Below, one piece after another: positions 41,551 to 51,678 of a stretch of DNA of 64,000 bases (its first letter is position 1; every line of letters begins with the position of its first letter). This stretch comes from Leishmania martiniquensis (taxonomy: Eukaryota; Euglenozoa; Kinetoplastea; Trypanosomatida; Trypanosomatidae): contig NC_090165.1 in NCBI RefSeq assembly GCF_017916325.1, forward strand, positions 496,001 to 560,000. The letters are read 5' to 3'. A program made the translations under genes and the position numbers. The notes under the pieces were generated by a model that was given only the letters and a program-made list of their open reading frames with translations, was not told the DNA's origin and did no database searches.

Positions 41551-44297
41551 CAGAGCTACTGCCGCCCCCCTTCCCTCCTCGCCCTCTGTCATGGCCTCCA
41601 CCTCCTGGAATCGAACGTGATCGACGTGTGTCGCGGACACGGGCGACGCCTTTTCTTTTTCTTGGTGCGTCGCATGTGCTTCCGTATCATAACTTGTAGG
41701 CTCGGTGGCGAAGGCCCTCTCTCTAGTTATCCTCTTCATTGGTGTGTGTGCGTGCGTGCGCGCGTACTTTCAGCAAAATATCTTTGCCACCTTCACCGCT
41801 GCGCGCGTATGTGTATGTGTTTGACCATGTTGTTTGCGGCACCCGTGGCGCGTTGTCTGTCATGGATGTACGGCCATTTTTCCCCCACCTTTCGCTTCGG
41901 TGAAGAGCACTCCTTAGGCTTGGCTGCCTCTCCTTCCTCCTTCCCCTCGCGCGCTATTTTGTCGCTTTGGTTTTCCTCGACATGCTCTCTTTTTCGCCTT
42001 GGCGCTTTTCTTCCTCATTCTCGGAACAAAGCTTGATCGGAGGCGCGCCGACAAGGATGGGGACGTGTGAGCCCCACTGAGACACAGCGGCGTCAGCAGC
42101 CTTGGCCCAGCTGGCCTCACACATGCGGCCCACGCACGCGTGCACGTGTACCCCTCCTCCTCTTAATGAACCCTCCCCCTTCCCGTTCCCCGAGCACTTC
42201 ATCTGGGACTCCTTCGCTCTACCGATGCACTCTCAGCGCCAGTCCCCTACACACACACACACTTTCCCCCTCCCTGCCTCTCTTCAACTCCCTCTCCTTT
42301 CTCCCTCTCGTCTGTGAGCGAGACACGCTTGGGCGCTCGTCCTGCTACAGCGCACGTGACATGTGCGCCTGCGGTTTCAGCGCAGTTCGAAGGCCGCCGT
42401 TCTCTTACCATTTGTAGAATGCAACCGGTTCAAAAGCTGCGCGAGAATGCACTCTCATAGCTGACGCAGTGCCCGCCCGTTCCGTGAAAACACTAAGCGT
42501 CTTCTGAGCCACTGCGCACCTGTTACCTGCCACTGCGGCTCCGCATTGCGTCTCTCTGCGTTTTCTTCCGCTTGCCCGCACTGTTCGAAGGCCGTCATCC
42601 TCTTACCAGAGTGTAGGGTGTTTTCGGTTCAAAGACGGTGCCAGATAAATTGACGCTGCTGTTTTCCATCAGGCTCACTACTGCCTGCCCGACCACGGAT
42701 GGCATGTGCGCTGCTCCGAGGCGCTCAACGACATACGCACCCTCTTCTCACCCGCCTCCTGTTTCTGCTAACGTCTTTCCGAGAGTGGGGCGAGCAACAT
42801 GAGGTGTGAAGGCAGGTGAAAAGCGGGCTGCGGGGGTGCTCTCGCCCTCTGCTTGGGCGCCGCAACGTGATGATCTCTCTTCTTTGAATGTTCTTCGATC
42901 GCAGCCACTGGCTGCCATGAGAAGCCTTATGAATGAACCCTTTAACTCTGAAGCGGGCGCGAGCAGTAGAGAGCGTCGGCGACGAGGCTGCAGTCGGGTG
43001 GATTGCCGGGAGGTCTGTGCGGTGTGGTAGGCTGCGGGGGCGTCTGTGTGCAGTCACGCTGAATTCTCACTCTACTTCGATCTGTTCCACCTATCTGTTA
43101 TGGCAGACTCAGAAGGCTTTTGTGCCGGTGCGAGTGTGACGGCTGCAGGATTGCCATCTAAAGCAAAAGTGCAGAGCACTGCCATTGGTAAAGGCGGGGC
43201 GGCGCTCTTCAAGTTGGAGCCGATGCCCCAGCTTCTCGACTACGAGGTTCTGTGTGCCCGGTGGTATTATCTAGCGGTCCGTAGGGCAGACACTGCTGGG
43301 AGAGTGCCAGGTGTGGTGTGTACGGCACCGGGCTAGTGCCTCAGTATTGTATTTCGATGGCAGCGCCGTCACTGTTGGGCAACGCGGTGTAGTGTGTGAA
43401 GTCTGCCTTCTACCGCGTGAGCCGTTTTCGCAGTTTGTAGAGCGGACGTCACAGATGCATGCAACCCAAATCTTTGCCCCAATCCCACTGAGACGCGGAT
43501 CGCTGAGGCATGAAGCGAACTGCCGCTGAGTAAGGGGAAACATCAGGGGTGGGGGAGGGGAAACGGAAGGGGGTTCCTGTAGGAAGAGCCGCAGCAACAT
43601 GAATGCAGAAGACGCTGCGCGCTCTCTATGCGGTTTTAGGTAAGGGTGGGGTAGGCCTCGCCGGCGCTGCCCCCGCCGTCGCTTTCCTTCCGGTCCCCCT
43701 CCTCACCTCCGCCGCTCTCGGATCGCAGACGCCCGCTGTGTTCGCCTGTACTCTTTTCAACGGAAATGGCAAGTGGAATGGAATATAAATGACACTCGGC
43801 AGCGTTCTTTCGTGGGGATGGGGGAGGGGGGAATAAGATGGCGGCATGGGCGCATCCTCGGCAGGTGCCCACACCACCACCCCGCAGCGCACCACGCCCG
43901 CTTTTACGGTCATAGAGCCCCTTGTCATGCCTGCTTTGTCCCGAAATCGATACCCTTCTCTTTTTTCGTTGACAACGCTAGCTCATTGCACCTTCTCCAT
44001 CCTCCCTACTGCTCCTTAACAGCGATTTGTTTCTGCTATTATCCCTCATATCGCTGCCCCGGTCTCGCCGTGGAAACGCCGCGGCAACGCTCGCTTCGCT
44101 CTCTGTGATCCCCATTCGCCTGCGCAGAGGATCGAGCACACATAAATGCGAAAAAAAGAGCTGACACGAAGCGAAACAAGAATTCACAGACACCACTCCT
44201 CCACTCAAGACTTCTCTGTCTTTGGCTCGCTGATACACACACACACACATAGACGAGAGCCCACAAGCGAATCTGAGCGGCAGTGGGGAGCCCCATA
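41551..44297. other. Long intergenic region with imperfect direct repeats
   Basis: 2.7 kb without a secure gene. It contains an imperfect direct repeat at 42385 and 42583, coding-like but interrupted segments at about 43100-43529, and CA repeats at about 42248-42261 and 44235-44249. A 78-codon ORF (43100-43336) has weaker third-position bias than neighbouring genes, so it is not called. Confidence 0.55.
42385..42640 (+). repeat. Imperfect direct repeat, about 198-bp period
   Basis: GTTCGAAGGCCG begins at 42385 and again at 42583. Both copies are followed by CTCTTACCA and, about 30 bases later, by CGGTTCAAA. The similarity decays after about 50-60 bases. It may be an old tandem duplication, or two related non-coding RNA units; the sequence alone does not decide. 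Confidence 0.45.
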
Positions 44298-45407
44298 ATG
44301 AAATCGAGCGCAGTGTTCTGCCGCGCGGTGACAGCAATGCTTTTGGCAGTAGCCCTATGGGTGCTAACTCTTGCAGCGCCATCGGTAGCGGTCACGGCCT
44401 CACCTGCCACGAGCGCCGCCCGCGCTGTACCGCTCTTCGAGCAGCTCTTCGCCCAATCGTTCCAGGTGAGCGTTGTGACGCAGTCTTTCGGCGCCTTCAA
44501 CGCAACGCTGCGCATTCGCGCCTCGCTAAACTTCCCGGAGAGAGTGCAGGGTGAGCTGATCCCGATCGGTGAGCCGAAGCTCAGGAGCGGGAGGCAGACT
44601 CAGCTTCCTCACTTCCAGCGTGCCCGTAGCGTAGAGGATGAAAAGTTCTCCAGCCTCCCGTATCCCGTCTCCGTCGGCTCTCGTCGCACGAACGGCAAGA
44701 AGAGTGGCACCCACGAGAGCAGTATACGCGGCTTTGCCTTCGCTGGGGAGGAGGAGCGTCCCTCGCTACTCATGGTGGATCTGCACCTCCGCCACAGCGA
44801 CGCAATGGAGGGTGCGGCAAGCGTGTACTACCTGCCGGCGGAGCTCACGGCGCTGCGAGCGCAGTGCGAGGGCATGGGAGAGGGCAGCGTGCCGCCGTCT
44901 GCGACGGTCGAGTTTGCATTCCGCCCCGAGGTGGGGCATATGACCGGCAACCCCCTCAGCGATGTGGCGGACCTCGCCTACGTCTCGAGTGCCATCGTGG
45001 CAATGGGCGGCCCCAGCAGCACTCCAAAGGGGTCAGGGGCAGCAGGCGAGGAGGTCGATGGCTCGCCAGCAGCAGCGGCGAACCAGGGTGGCATTATCTT
45101 TCGCTGGATCACCGAGCATGAGTTCTCAGCACATGTGATGATCCCGATCGCGGAGGCGTCGGTCTCAGAGTCGACGCATATGGAACGAATTTGGGTCTAC
45201 GGCTACACCCCTACCTCCAAACGTTTGTTTGATCGAAAGCAGCCTGAGGTGCCGTGGTATAACAAGTACATGATGCTCGGGGCAGCCCTCATGGGCTTCG
45301 TTGTACAGGTGGTCTCTGGTATTACAGAGGGCAAGAGGCGTGCACAGGAGAAGGCGGAGCTGGAGGCGAAGCTTCTCGAGCAGGAGCGTAGCAAGAAGAA
45401 AAAATGA
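44298..45407 (+). CDS. Type I membrane protein, possible ER complex subunit
   Basis: A 369-residue protein with a clear signal peptide (hydrophobic core about 12-28, small residues to about 35), a beta-rich lumenal or extracellular region, one transmembrane helix at about 323-345 and a short Lys/Glu-rich cytosolic tail ending in a lysine cluster. The lysine-rich tail is compatible with ER retention. The juxtamembrane NKYMMLG followed by a hydrophobic helix recalls subunits 7 and 10 of the ER membrane protein complex, and the beta-sandwich-like lumenal part would fit EMC10. That identity is weak and inferred. Two Ser/Gly/Ala-rich loops lie in the lumenal part. The first in-frame ATG, at 44298, starts the signal peptide. 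There is no enzyme motif. Confidence 0.75.
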   Translation: MKSSAVFCRAVTAMLLAVALWVLTLAAPSVAVTASPATSAARAVPLFEQLFAQSFQVSVVTQSFGAFNATLRIRASLNFPERVQGELIPIGEPKLRSGRQTQLPHFQRARSVEDEKFSSLPYPVSVGSRRTNGKKSGTHESSIRGFAFAGEEERPSLLMVDLHLRHSDAMEGAASVYYLPAELTALRAQCEGMGEGSVPPSATVEFAFRPEVGHMTGNPLSDVADLAYVSSAIVAMGGPSSTPKGSGAAGEEVDGSPAAAANQGGIIFRWITEHEFSAHVMIPIAEASVSESTHMERIWVYGYTPTSKRLFDRKQPEVPWYNKYMMLGAALMGFVVQVVSGITEGKRRAQEKAELEAKLLEQERSKKKK

Positions 45408-46263
45408 CAAGAGCGTACCAGTTATGATCCCTATGAGCGCAATGCCAGAATGCAGATTGCGTTTTCGTGTGTGAGTTTGAAGAGGGCCCAGTTGACTGGC
45501 AGCTTACACGTGTGTGTGTGTGCGTGGGCGTGCGCGCGTTTGTCTGTGTCTGTCCCTTCGGTATCGATCTAACTGATGCATCTGTGTCGTTAATGCGCAA
45601 GTGAGCAAATAAACGACGAGTCGCACACATGCTGTCGCGCCAGCATCAGAAGCGTTCATATATATGTTTTTTTTTGCTCCTCTCAGGGCAACCTTTTCCG
45701 CGGTGGAAGCACAGAGGGCCAAACGCGCGCACACTACTCCACATATCGCGTATTGCTATAAATGCGCTGTAAAAAAAAAGGAATAGGGAGGGGAGGCGCC
45801 GCGACAACAGGGGAGACCGGCGCCGTGAATGGTTTCGACGCTGATGGAGAACAGAGGTTGAGTCAGGCAACGTGCCAAGCTCTACGACGACGTAGCGAGC
45901 GGCACCAGATGCTCTGCCAGGGCCGATAGCCGACTTCTTTTGTAGCCAAAACAGGCTGCGGATGTCAGCAGGCACCCAGGAGAGAGGGAAGGAGGTGGCG
46001 GGAGCATACCCACCCAACAGCGATGGACAGATTTTGCCGATGACAAATTTGATGTGCCGTTGCAGGCGGCGCTTCCTTTCCGCCACTCCCCCCTTTTTGC
46101 GCCCCTGCAGCCTTTGCATCACCTCTTCCCCTCTCCAGAAGCTTTGCGCCTTCCGAGCCGGGTGCACATCTGTGTAGCGAGAGGAAAGGGGATGCGAGAC
46201 GTCTCCCTGCTACTTGTTTTTTCTTCTTGCGCTTTGTCCTATGGAAAGTCATTACACAGCTCG
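45408..46263. other. Intergenic region before the actin-like gene
   Basis: 856 bp. It has TG repeats at about 45510-45521, a (TA)n/T run near 45657-45676 and C/T tracts at 46068-46137 and 46198-46240. AGs after the second tract, including one at 46258-46259, may serve trans-splicing. An in-frame ATG at 46192 would extend the actin-like protein by 24 hydrophobic residues. Confidence 0.5.
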
Positions 46264-47865
46264 ATGAGTGACGACCCTCCAGCCCTTGTCGTGTACGCCG
46301 GGCAGATGGCAACTTACCTGTGCGACGGTGGCGACGTGCAGCCGACATACCCTGTTGAGCACCCCATCACCGAAGATGTGTTGCGGCTGCTGCGGCAGGA
46401 GCAGCACCAATCAGAGGTAGCGGATCCACGTGCGTCCGCCTCCGCGTCCGCTGCGACGGACATGTCAGGGGATCGCGCGTCGCGCGCGAGGCAGCGAGCG
46501 CAAGAGATCCGCTCGCGCATCTTTCCTCTCATGCAAGGCCGGTATGTAGTGCTTGTTGTGCCGTTAAGCAGCACTGCCTCTTACCGTGAAGAGTGGACGC
46601 GGCTGTGTTTCGATGGCCACGTCCTTGCTAGGCAACTGGTCATGCTGACCGATACCGTCGCGAGCGCCTTCGCCTGCGGCATGGACAGCGGCATCGTAGT
46701 GCACGCCTCCTTGGCCACGGTGAGCATGTGCCGGGTCGAGGCGGGGTGCTCCACGCGGTACAGCAGCTCGCGCATGGGCAGCGTGCAGATGCTGTGCGGG
46801 CCGAAGCTGTCTCTGCAGCTAACCGGGGAATGGCCCAGGGCCGCTTTTTCGGTGGCCGCCTCCAATTCCATCTCGATGCCCGCACTGGAGCACGCCAACG
46901 ATGGGGAGGTGACTGCTGCGTCAGAGGGTGGCGCTAGCCATTACCTCGCCGGCAGCGGCGTTTGCGGATTGGCAGATCTGACAAGTCCTGAGTACCGAGA
47001 CGCTTTGATTCGCGTCTTTGGATTTAAGGCATACAGCGCTGTCATTGTGCACGCTCAGATGGCGTCACAGCAGCGCCAAATCGAGGCTGTAGCGTCTTCA
47101 GAAGGAAAGGGCAAGAGCACTGGCTCCCAGCGTTCGCCATCCCTACTCGCTGAGCTGCACCAAACGTACCCGGGCGCAGTTCGGCGAGCGCCCGGCCAAC
47201 TGGAGAAGCTTCTTGTCCGGGTAGTGCAAGGTGCTCCGACCACGCCTACTTCCGCAGCCCGTCGAGAAGGCCGTGAGCCATGCGTCCTAGCAGGTGAGGC
47301 CCTCGCTATTCCCTACGTACGCGAACTATTTGACTTCGTCGTTAGGCACTGCGGCGATGATGTCTGGGCAGAAGTGGAGCGCGAACGGCGGGCACGGAAG
47401 CGATCATCCATCGCAGGGCGGCTGCACCAGTGCCACTCTCCCAGCCAGCAGGAAGGCCAAGGAGGCACACAGGGCACGGTGGAGCTTGAGGCGGCGCGTT
47501 GCGCCATCAAGGGTGGCTCCACTGAGGCAGCCACATGCACGCGGCGGCAAAGCTCTAGCTCAGGTAGCAGCACCAGTGGCGACAAAGATTTCTGTGAGGA
47601 AGACGAAGAGGTGGAAGGCGAGAGCTCCTCCTCGAGCGTGACATCGCGCTCGTCTTCCATGTCTTCGAGCAGCGAAGACAGCGTTGAGGATGCGTGGCTT
47701 CAGTCGCAGCCGACACCGCTGCCAACGGCACCCTGGTGGATACCGCTCCTCGGCGGATCGATTGTCAGCCGCATCACATATAAGGACGTGCAGCGCGCCG
47801 TCATCACTGCGGAGGAGGCACGGGAGACAAATGGCACGGTGGTGCACTGGAAAATGCTTCTCTGA
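46264..47865 (+). CDS. Divergent actin-like protein
   Basis: A 533-residue protein of the actin/Arp superfamily. Support comes from the start (ALVVYAGQMATYL, matching the first actin strand), GMDSGIVVHASLATVSMC (matching the GIVxDxG region) and a C-terminus with GGSIVSRITYKDVQRAVIT and VVHWKMLL, equivalent to the actin WIGGS...end. The two phosphate-binding loops are degenerate: the DNGSG-type loop is replaced by YAGQM, and the aspartate of the second loop by His. ATP binding is therefore doubtful. A Ser/Glu-rich acidic insertion (about 390-490) sits just before the C-terminal GGS (497-499). It may be a nuclear or flagellar Arp; which one is not visible. The start at 46264 is chosen because the actin fold begins at once. 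An upstream ATG at 46192 is the alternative. Confidence 0.75.
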   Translation: MSDDPPALVVYAGQMATYLCDGGDVQPTYPVEHPITEDVLRLLRQEQHQSEVADPRASASASAATDMSGDRASRARQRAQEIRSRIFPLMQGRYVVLVVPLSSTASYREEWTRLCFDGHVLARQLVMLTDTVASAFACGMDSGIVVHASLATVSMCRVEAGCSTRYSSSRMGSVQMLCGPKLSLQLTGEWPRAAFSVAASNSISMPALEHANDGEVTAASEGGASHYLAGSGVCGLADLTSPEYRDALIRVFGFKAYSAVIVHAQMASQQRQIEAVASSEGKGKSTGSQRSPSLLAELHQTYPGAVRRAPGQLEKLLVRVVQGAPTTPTSAARREGREPCVLAGEALAIPYVRELFDFVVRHCGDDVWAEVERERRARKRSSIAGRLHQCHSPSQQEGQGGTQGTVELEAARCAIKGGSTEAATCTRRQSSSSGSSTSGDKDFCEEDEEVEGESSSSSVTSRSSSMSSSSEDSVEDAWLQSQPTPLPTAPWWIPLLGGSIVSRITYKDVQRAVITAEEARETNGTVVHWKMLL

Positions 47866-50800
47866 TTGCCGCCGTGCAAAGGCGTGCCGGCCTCTCGATG
47901 TGCTCCCACACACGCAATCACACACAAAGATATATATATATATTCTTCTTCCGCTTCTCTGTAAACAAGCAGCACGCTGCGTGCAGGAGGTGTGACGACC
48001 CGCAACTGCGTTGGGGAGTAAGTCCTCGCGCCGGCGCAGGAACTGAAAGCGTGGCATTTTCTATCAGCGGTACGTGTAACTATGCGGTTCTCTCTGATAT
48101 CTCATAAAGATGCACTCGACAGGCCTCGAATTGTGCCTTCGCGACGAATACCTGTCAATGATGTGTGCCACATCGCTGCTGGAAGGGCTGCGCTGCGCGT
48201 TTGTGTGGTCCTTCCTTCAGCCACCTCCGCGCCCTCCACTCTGTCCTAAACCTGCTCTTCGCTCGCTTCCCCTCATCTCTCGCTGAAACAGCTGCGAACA
48301 CTGCACACGTAGCGAAGAGAAAAAAAGATGTCTCCTCCCGGTCCGCCGTGCTTCAACTCTTCGACTGCCTAAATTCCTCTCGTCCAATCTGCCTCCACCC
48401 CTCATGACAGCAACCGTCCACTCTACTCCATCTCTCACGCACTGTACTTATAGCTGATGTCTGGCCCGCTCCCTACATGACCCTCTCCGGGGTCTCTTAC
48501 CCCCCTCCTTTCCATTCCCTTTTACCGTTTGGTTTCTCACCATTTCGGCTCATGCAATGGCCCTCGCCGCCCTTTCCAAAAGAAAGGGAGGGGAGGATAG
48601 GCTGAGAGCGCCCACTGAGACCGCGCCCACAGCTCCCAACCAAATCTCACAGACTTCGACGGGCTACGTGCACCCGCTACGACTCTGAGGGGGAAAAGTG
48701 AGGAGGGGGTGCACAGAGGTGTACAGCAAAAAGGGGGCTTTGTGCAACGCGTAAATAAATGAGTTTTTTTCTTTCCGTAGGGATCCCCTCCCCCTTCCTC
48801 CTCGAGTCAAGCACAAAAAAGCGCCCGCACACATGCACACACTTGGATACACACGCGCTTACAGCATAAATCGATTATATTCTTCATACTTGAGTGCTAT
48901 TTTCGCTTTAACCGCTGGTGGGGCATCCACATCTATCCATTTCATGGCACTGTGCGCTACGCGACCACTTTCCCTCTTCCCCTCCACTCACTCACTCACA
49001 CAAAATCGACTCTCTCTCTCCCTCTCTGCCCTTTAACACACCGAGAGCGATTGCCTCTTTGAGGGCCACGCCGGTGTTCGCTGCCGCCTCTCCCTTCTGT
49101 TCCGTTCATTTTTTCTCCAACAGTACCTCCTCTCTGCCTAGAGAGCAGTTGTGTATGTGTGTGTGTGGGGGGCAGCGGCACGATTGCGCACACCTCTTCT
49201 GCGCTTTACGAAACCTTCCCCCATCGGGTAAGCTCCACTGCCCCCTTACCCCCACCTCCTACGCTTGACACGCCTGCCCTCGTCGAGGGCTTGTGAATGC
49301 TAGAGAGGAAGCGGGGCGCCGCCGTCTGAGCTCTCCAACAAAGACTTTTGCACAGCCAACCTGGATGAGGATAGACGGCTCGCCCAGGACGAATCGGATG
49401 TGGCGGCGTTGCAGCAGAGGTAGGCGAACCGCGGCCGCGCGCTTTACTTGCTTCGAATTTGATGTGGTAGAGCAGCTCTTACGGAACAAGCGATGGAGTA
49501 CTGCGTTCTGCTTGAAATGTTTACACTCCTGTACCCAGCGCCCTTGGCGGTGGTATGCCCTTCGGGCGCACAGATACGAGCAGCTGCCGCCGCCTTCATC
49601 GTGGCCTTTGCTACGCTTGTTCGGGACGTCTTCTTGCGACACTCGCAGACAGGCACATGTGCGCTTGCATCTATAGATGTGTATGTGTGAGTGTGCAGTG
49701 TGTACTAGCGCCGCGTTTTATTCTTCGGGTTGCCGACTCGGCGGTGCGACGTCATTTTTGCTTGGCGCAATCATCTCAAAATCTTTCGTCTTGGAGAAGG
49801 ATTGAGGAGGGCGGGGAGGGAGGTACAGGAGGAGAGAGGGGGGGCGGGAAGTGAAGACACATCATTGGCCGCTTCCATCCTCTCCTCGCTCTCTTTATCA
49901 GCCTGGGAAGGCTCGTTTGTCAGGATTATCTCCAAAATAAGGTGCGGTGATTCATCTCCTGTGTGCGTTCTGTTCCCCTTTTTGTTTGGGCGGGTTCGTT
50001 GCTTTTTTTGTTTGCCTCTTCGATTCCGTCTCGGGGTGATGGGGGGAGGGACTGCCCGCGCGAGGGTGAAGCGCATTGGAGGTGCGGTCTCGCCTCTTGG
50101 GTGCATCTGGTTCTCTTCCGCTCCCGGGCTCGGTGCTCCTGAAAAAAAACACGCATCGCCCTTTAATCAGTCCTTTTTTTGTTTTCCCACTGTTTTACGT
50201 GTGTCTCGTGTAAGCATTAGCGTCGGAGGGCGTGTGTGCTGAGGGCTTCTCATTCACACTTGAAACTCACCGCAGCGAGGACGCCAAGGAAAGGGGAAGT
50301 AAAGCATCGTGGGGCGGCGAGAACTGGTCGCCGCACTCTCGGTGAGGTGGGGGTCGCCCCTTCACAGATGCCTGTATACGTTTGCCGCACGGAGGGGCGG
50401 ACGGCAGTGCTTCAGACAAGGAGAGGCGTCCAATGCAGCACGTAGGAAGTGCTTATCAAGACGCCGACGGCAGTCATGGATGGAGGAGATTCGGCGAAAC
50501 GCGTGAAGAAGGTGCCCATTAGTGCGCTGGCGACTCCTCTTGAAACGGCAGTGTATGCGAAAAGAAATCGTACAGAAGCGAGTGCGTGCGGCTCTTTTTT
50601 TTTCGCTGAGGTGAGTACGCACATGCACGTAGACTATAATGTGCACCTTTTCTCTCCCCCATTCCGCTGCTCATCTGCGCGTGGATGGCAGGCTGCACCA
50701 GTCTGCACAGAGCGGCAAAGCAGACGTGCACATCTGCTTTTCATCTTCTGTCTCCACTGCTTTCTCGGCAGCCGCCGCAGAGGGCAGCGCCCTTGCGCAG

Positions 50801-51678
50801 AGGCACCGCTGAATCTGGGTGGCTTAGCGCGCAGCAAGGAGGGTACGACAAGAGCCCTCCGTTGCCGATCATGGCGCGCCCTCGGTTTAGCTTGAGCCTT
50901 CGTTCTCCCCTCCTCCTCCTCTCCCCCTCCTCTCCCCTGACTGCTCCCTCTCTCCAATCTCTTTTCCTTAGCGCTTCGATGTCTTTTCTCTTCTTCTCTC
51001 TCCCTCTCTCTATTGGCTCCTCGCTTTGGTGCGCGCTCGCGTATGCGTGCACGTGTGTGCTTCTGCGCCAAGCGGCAGTAAGGGCACGAAGACATATATG
51101 GTGGTCCCTCTCATTTCTACGCGGCCCCTTAATCCCTTTTTTATTTGTTCTGCGGGTGTGCGTATGCCGGTGCTTGTGTGCTCGTGTGTGTGTGTGTCCG
51201 AACGTTCGGTCCCCTCCACGTATTCGCCGCTACTCAGCGCCATTTCCGTCCTCTTTTTTTGACCGCGCTAAGCAGCCGAATTCGCACACATCCGCGCGCA
51301 CAAGCGCCTTTATCAGTCGGACCCCACATTCTTCAGGCCGCTTGTCTAATTATTTTGTTGCCTGCTCGGCTCATGCAGCTCAACTCAGCTCTTTTCGTGT
51401 TGGTTTCTCCTCGCCAGTGTAGGCGTCACTTTGATGCAATGCCGTCGCCGTATGCCCGTTGCCTGCGGAGGAGCTCTCCTTTCGCTCGCTCCAATTCAGT
51501 AAGGTCGCGTCGGCGTTTGTAAGTGTGTGCGTGCTTCGTTCGTATCCGTCCGATAATCGCGGGCGTCACGTGCCTCCCTTTCCCAGCGCATTCTCCGGTT
51601 CTCTTTTCGTTTGTTGCTGTTGCTCTTATCTTTTCCCTCCGTGAGCTGCGCGCGTTAACGGGGCTTGAGACGGTGGAG
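47866..51678. other. Long intergenic region
   Basis: 3.8 kb without a secure gene. It contains a (TA)n run at about 47930-47943, TG runs near 49150-49168, C/T-rich tracts around 50900-51010, and a dispersed-repeat fragment at 49383-49432. A coding-like string upstream of it ends at a TAG near 49431. Open frames at 49730-50242 and 50685-51422 are rich in tract-derived residues and are not called. Confidence 0.55.
49383..49432 (+). repeat. Diverged dispersed repeat fragment, copy B
   Basis: Aligned to 181-230 at 40 of 50 bases without gaps. Just upstream, a + frame reads SNKDFCTANLDEDRRLAQ and ends in a stop inside the repeat; the equivalent frame in the other copy also ends in TAG at the same place. 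This may be a retroposon remnant or the shared tail of a decayed gene family. Confidence 0.5.

Noticed and set aside
42385..42640. tRNA gene suggested by GTTCGAA and GGTTCAAA boxes
   Set aside because: The B-box-like strings have no matching A box, acceptor stem or anticodon arm at correct spacing.
50685..51422. 245-codon open frame in the gap before the pseudogene
   Set aside because: It is dominated by Ser/Leu/Pro/Cys residues from C/T and TG tracts, with no gene-like third-position bias.
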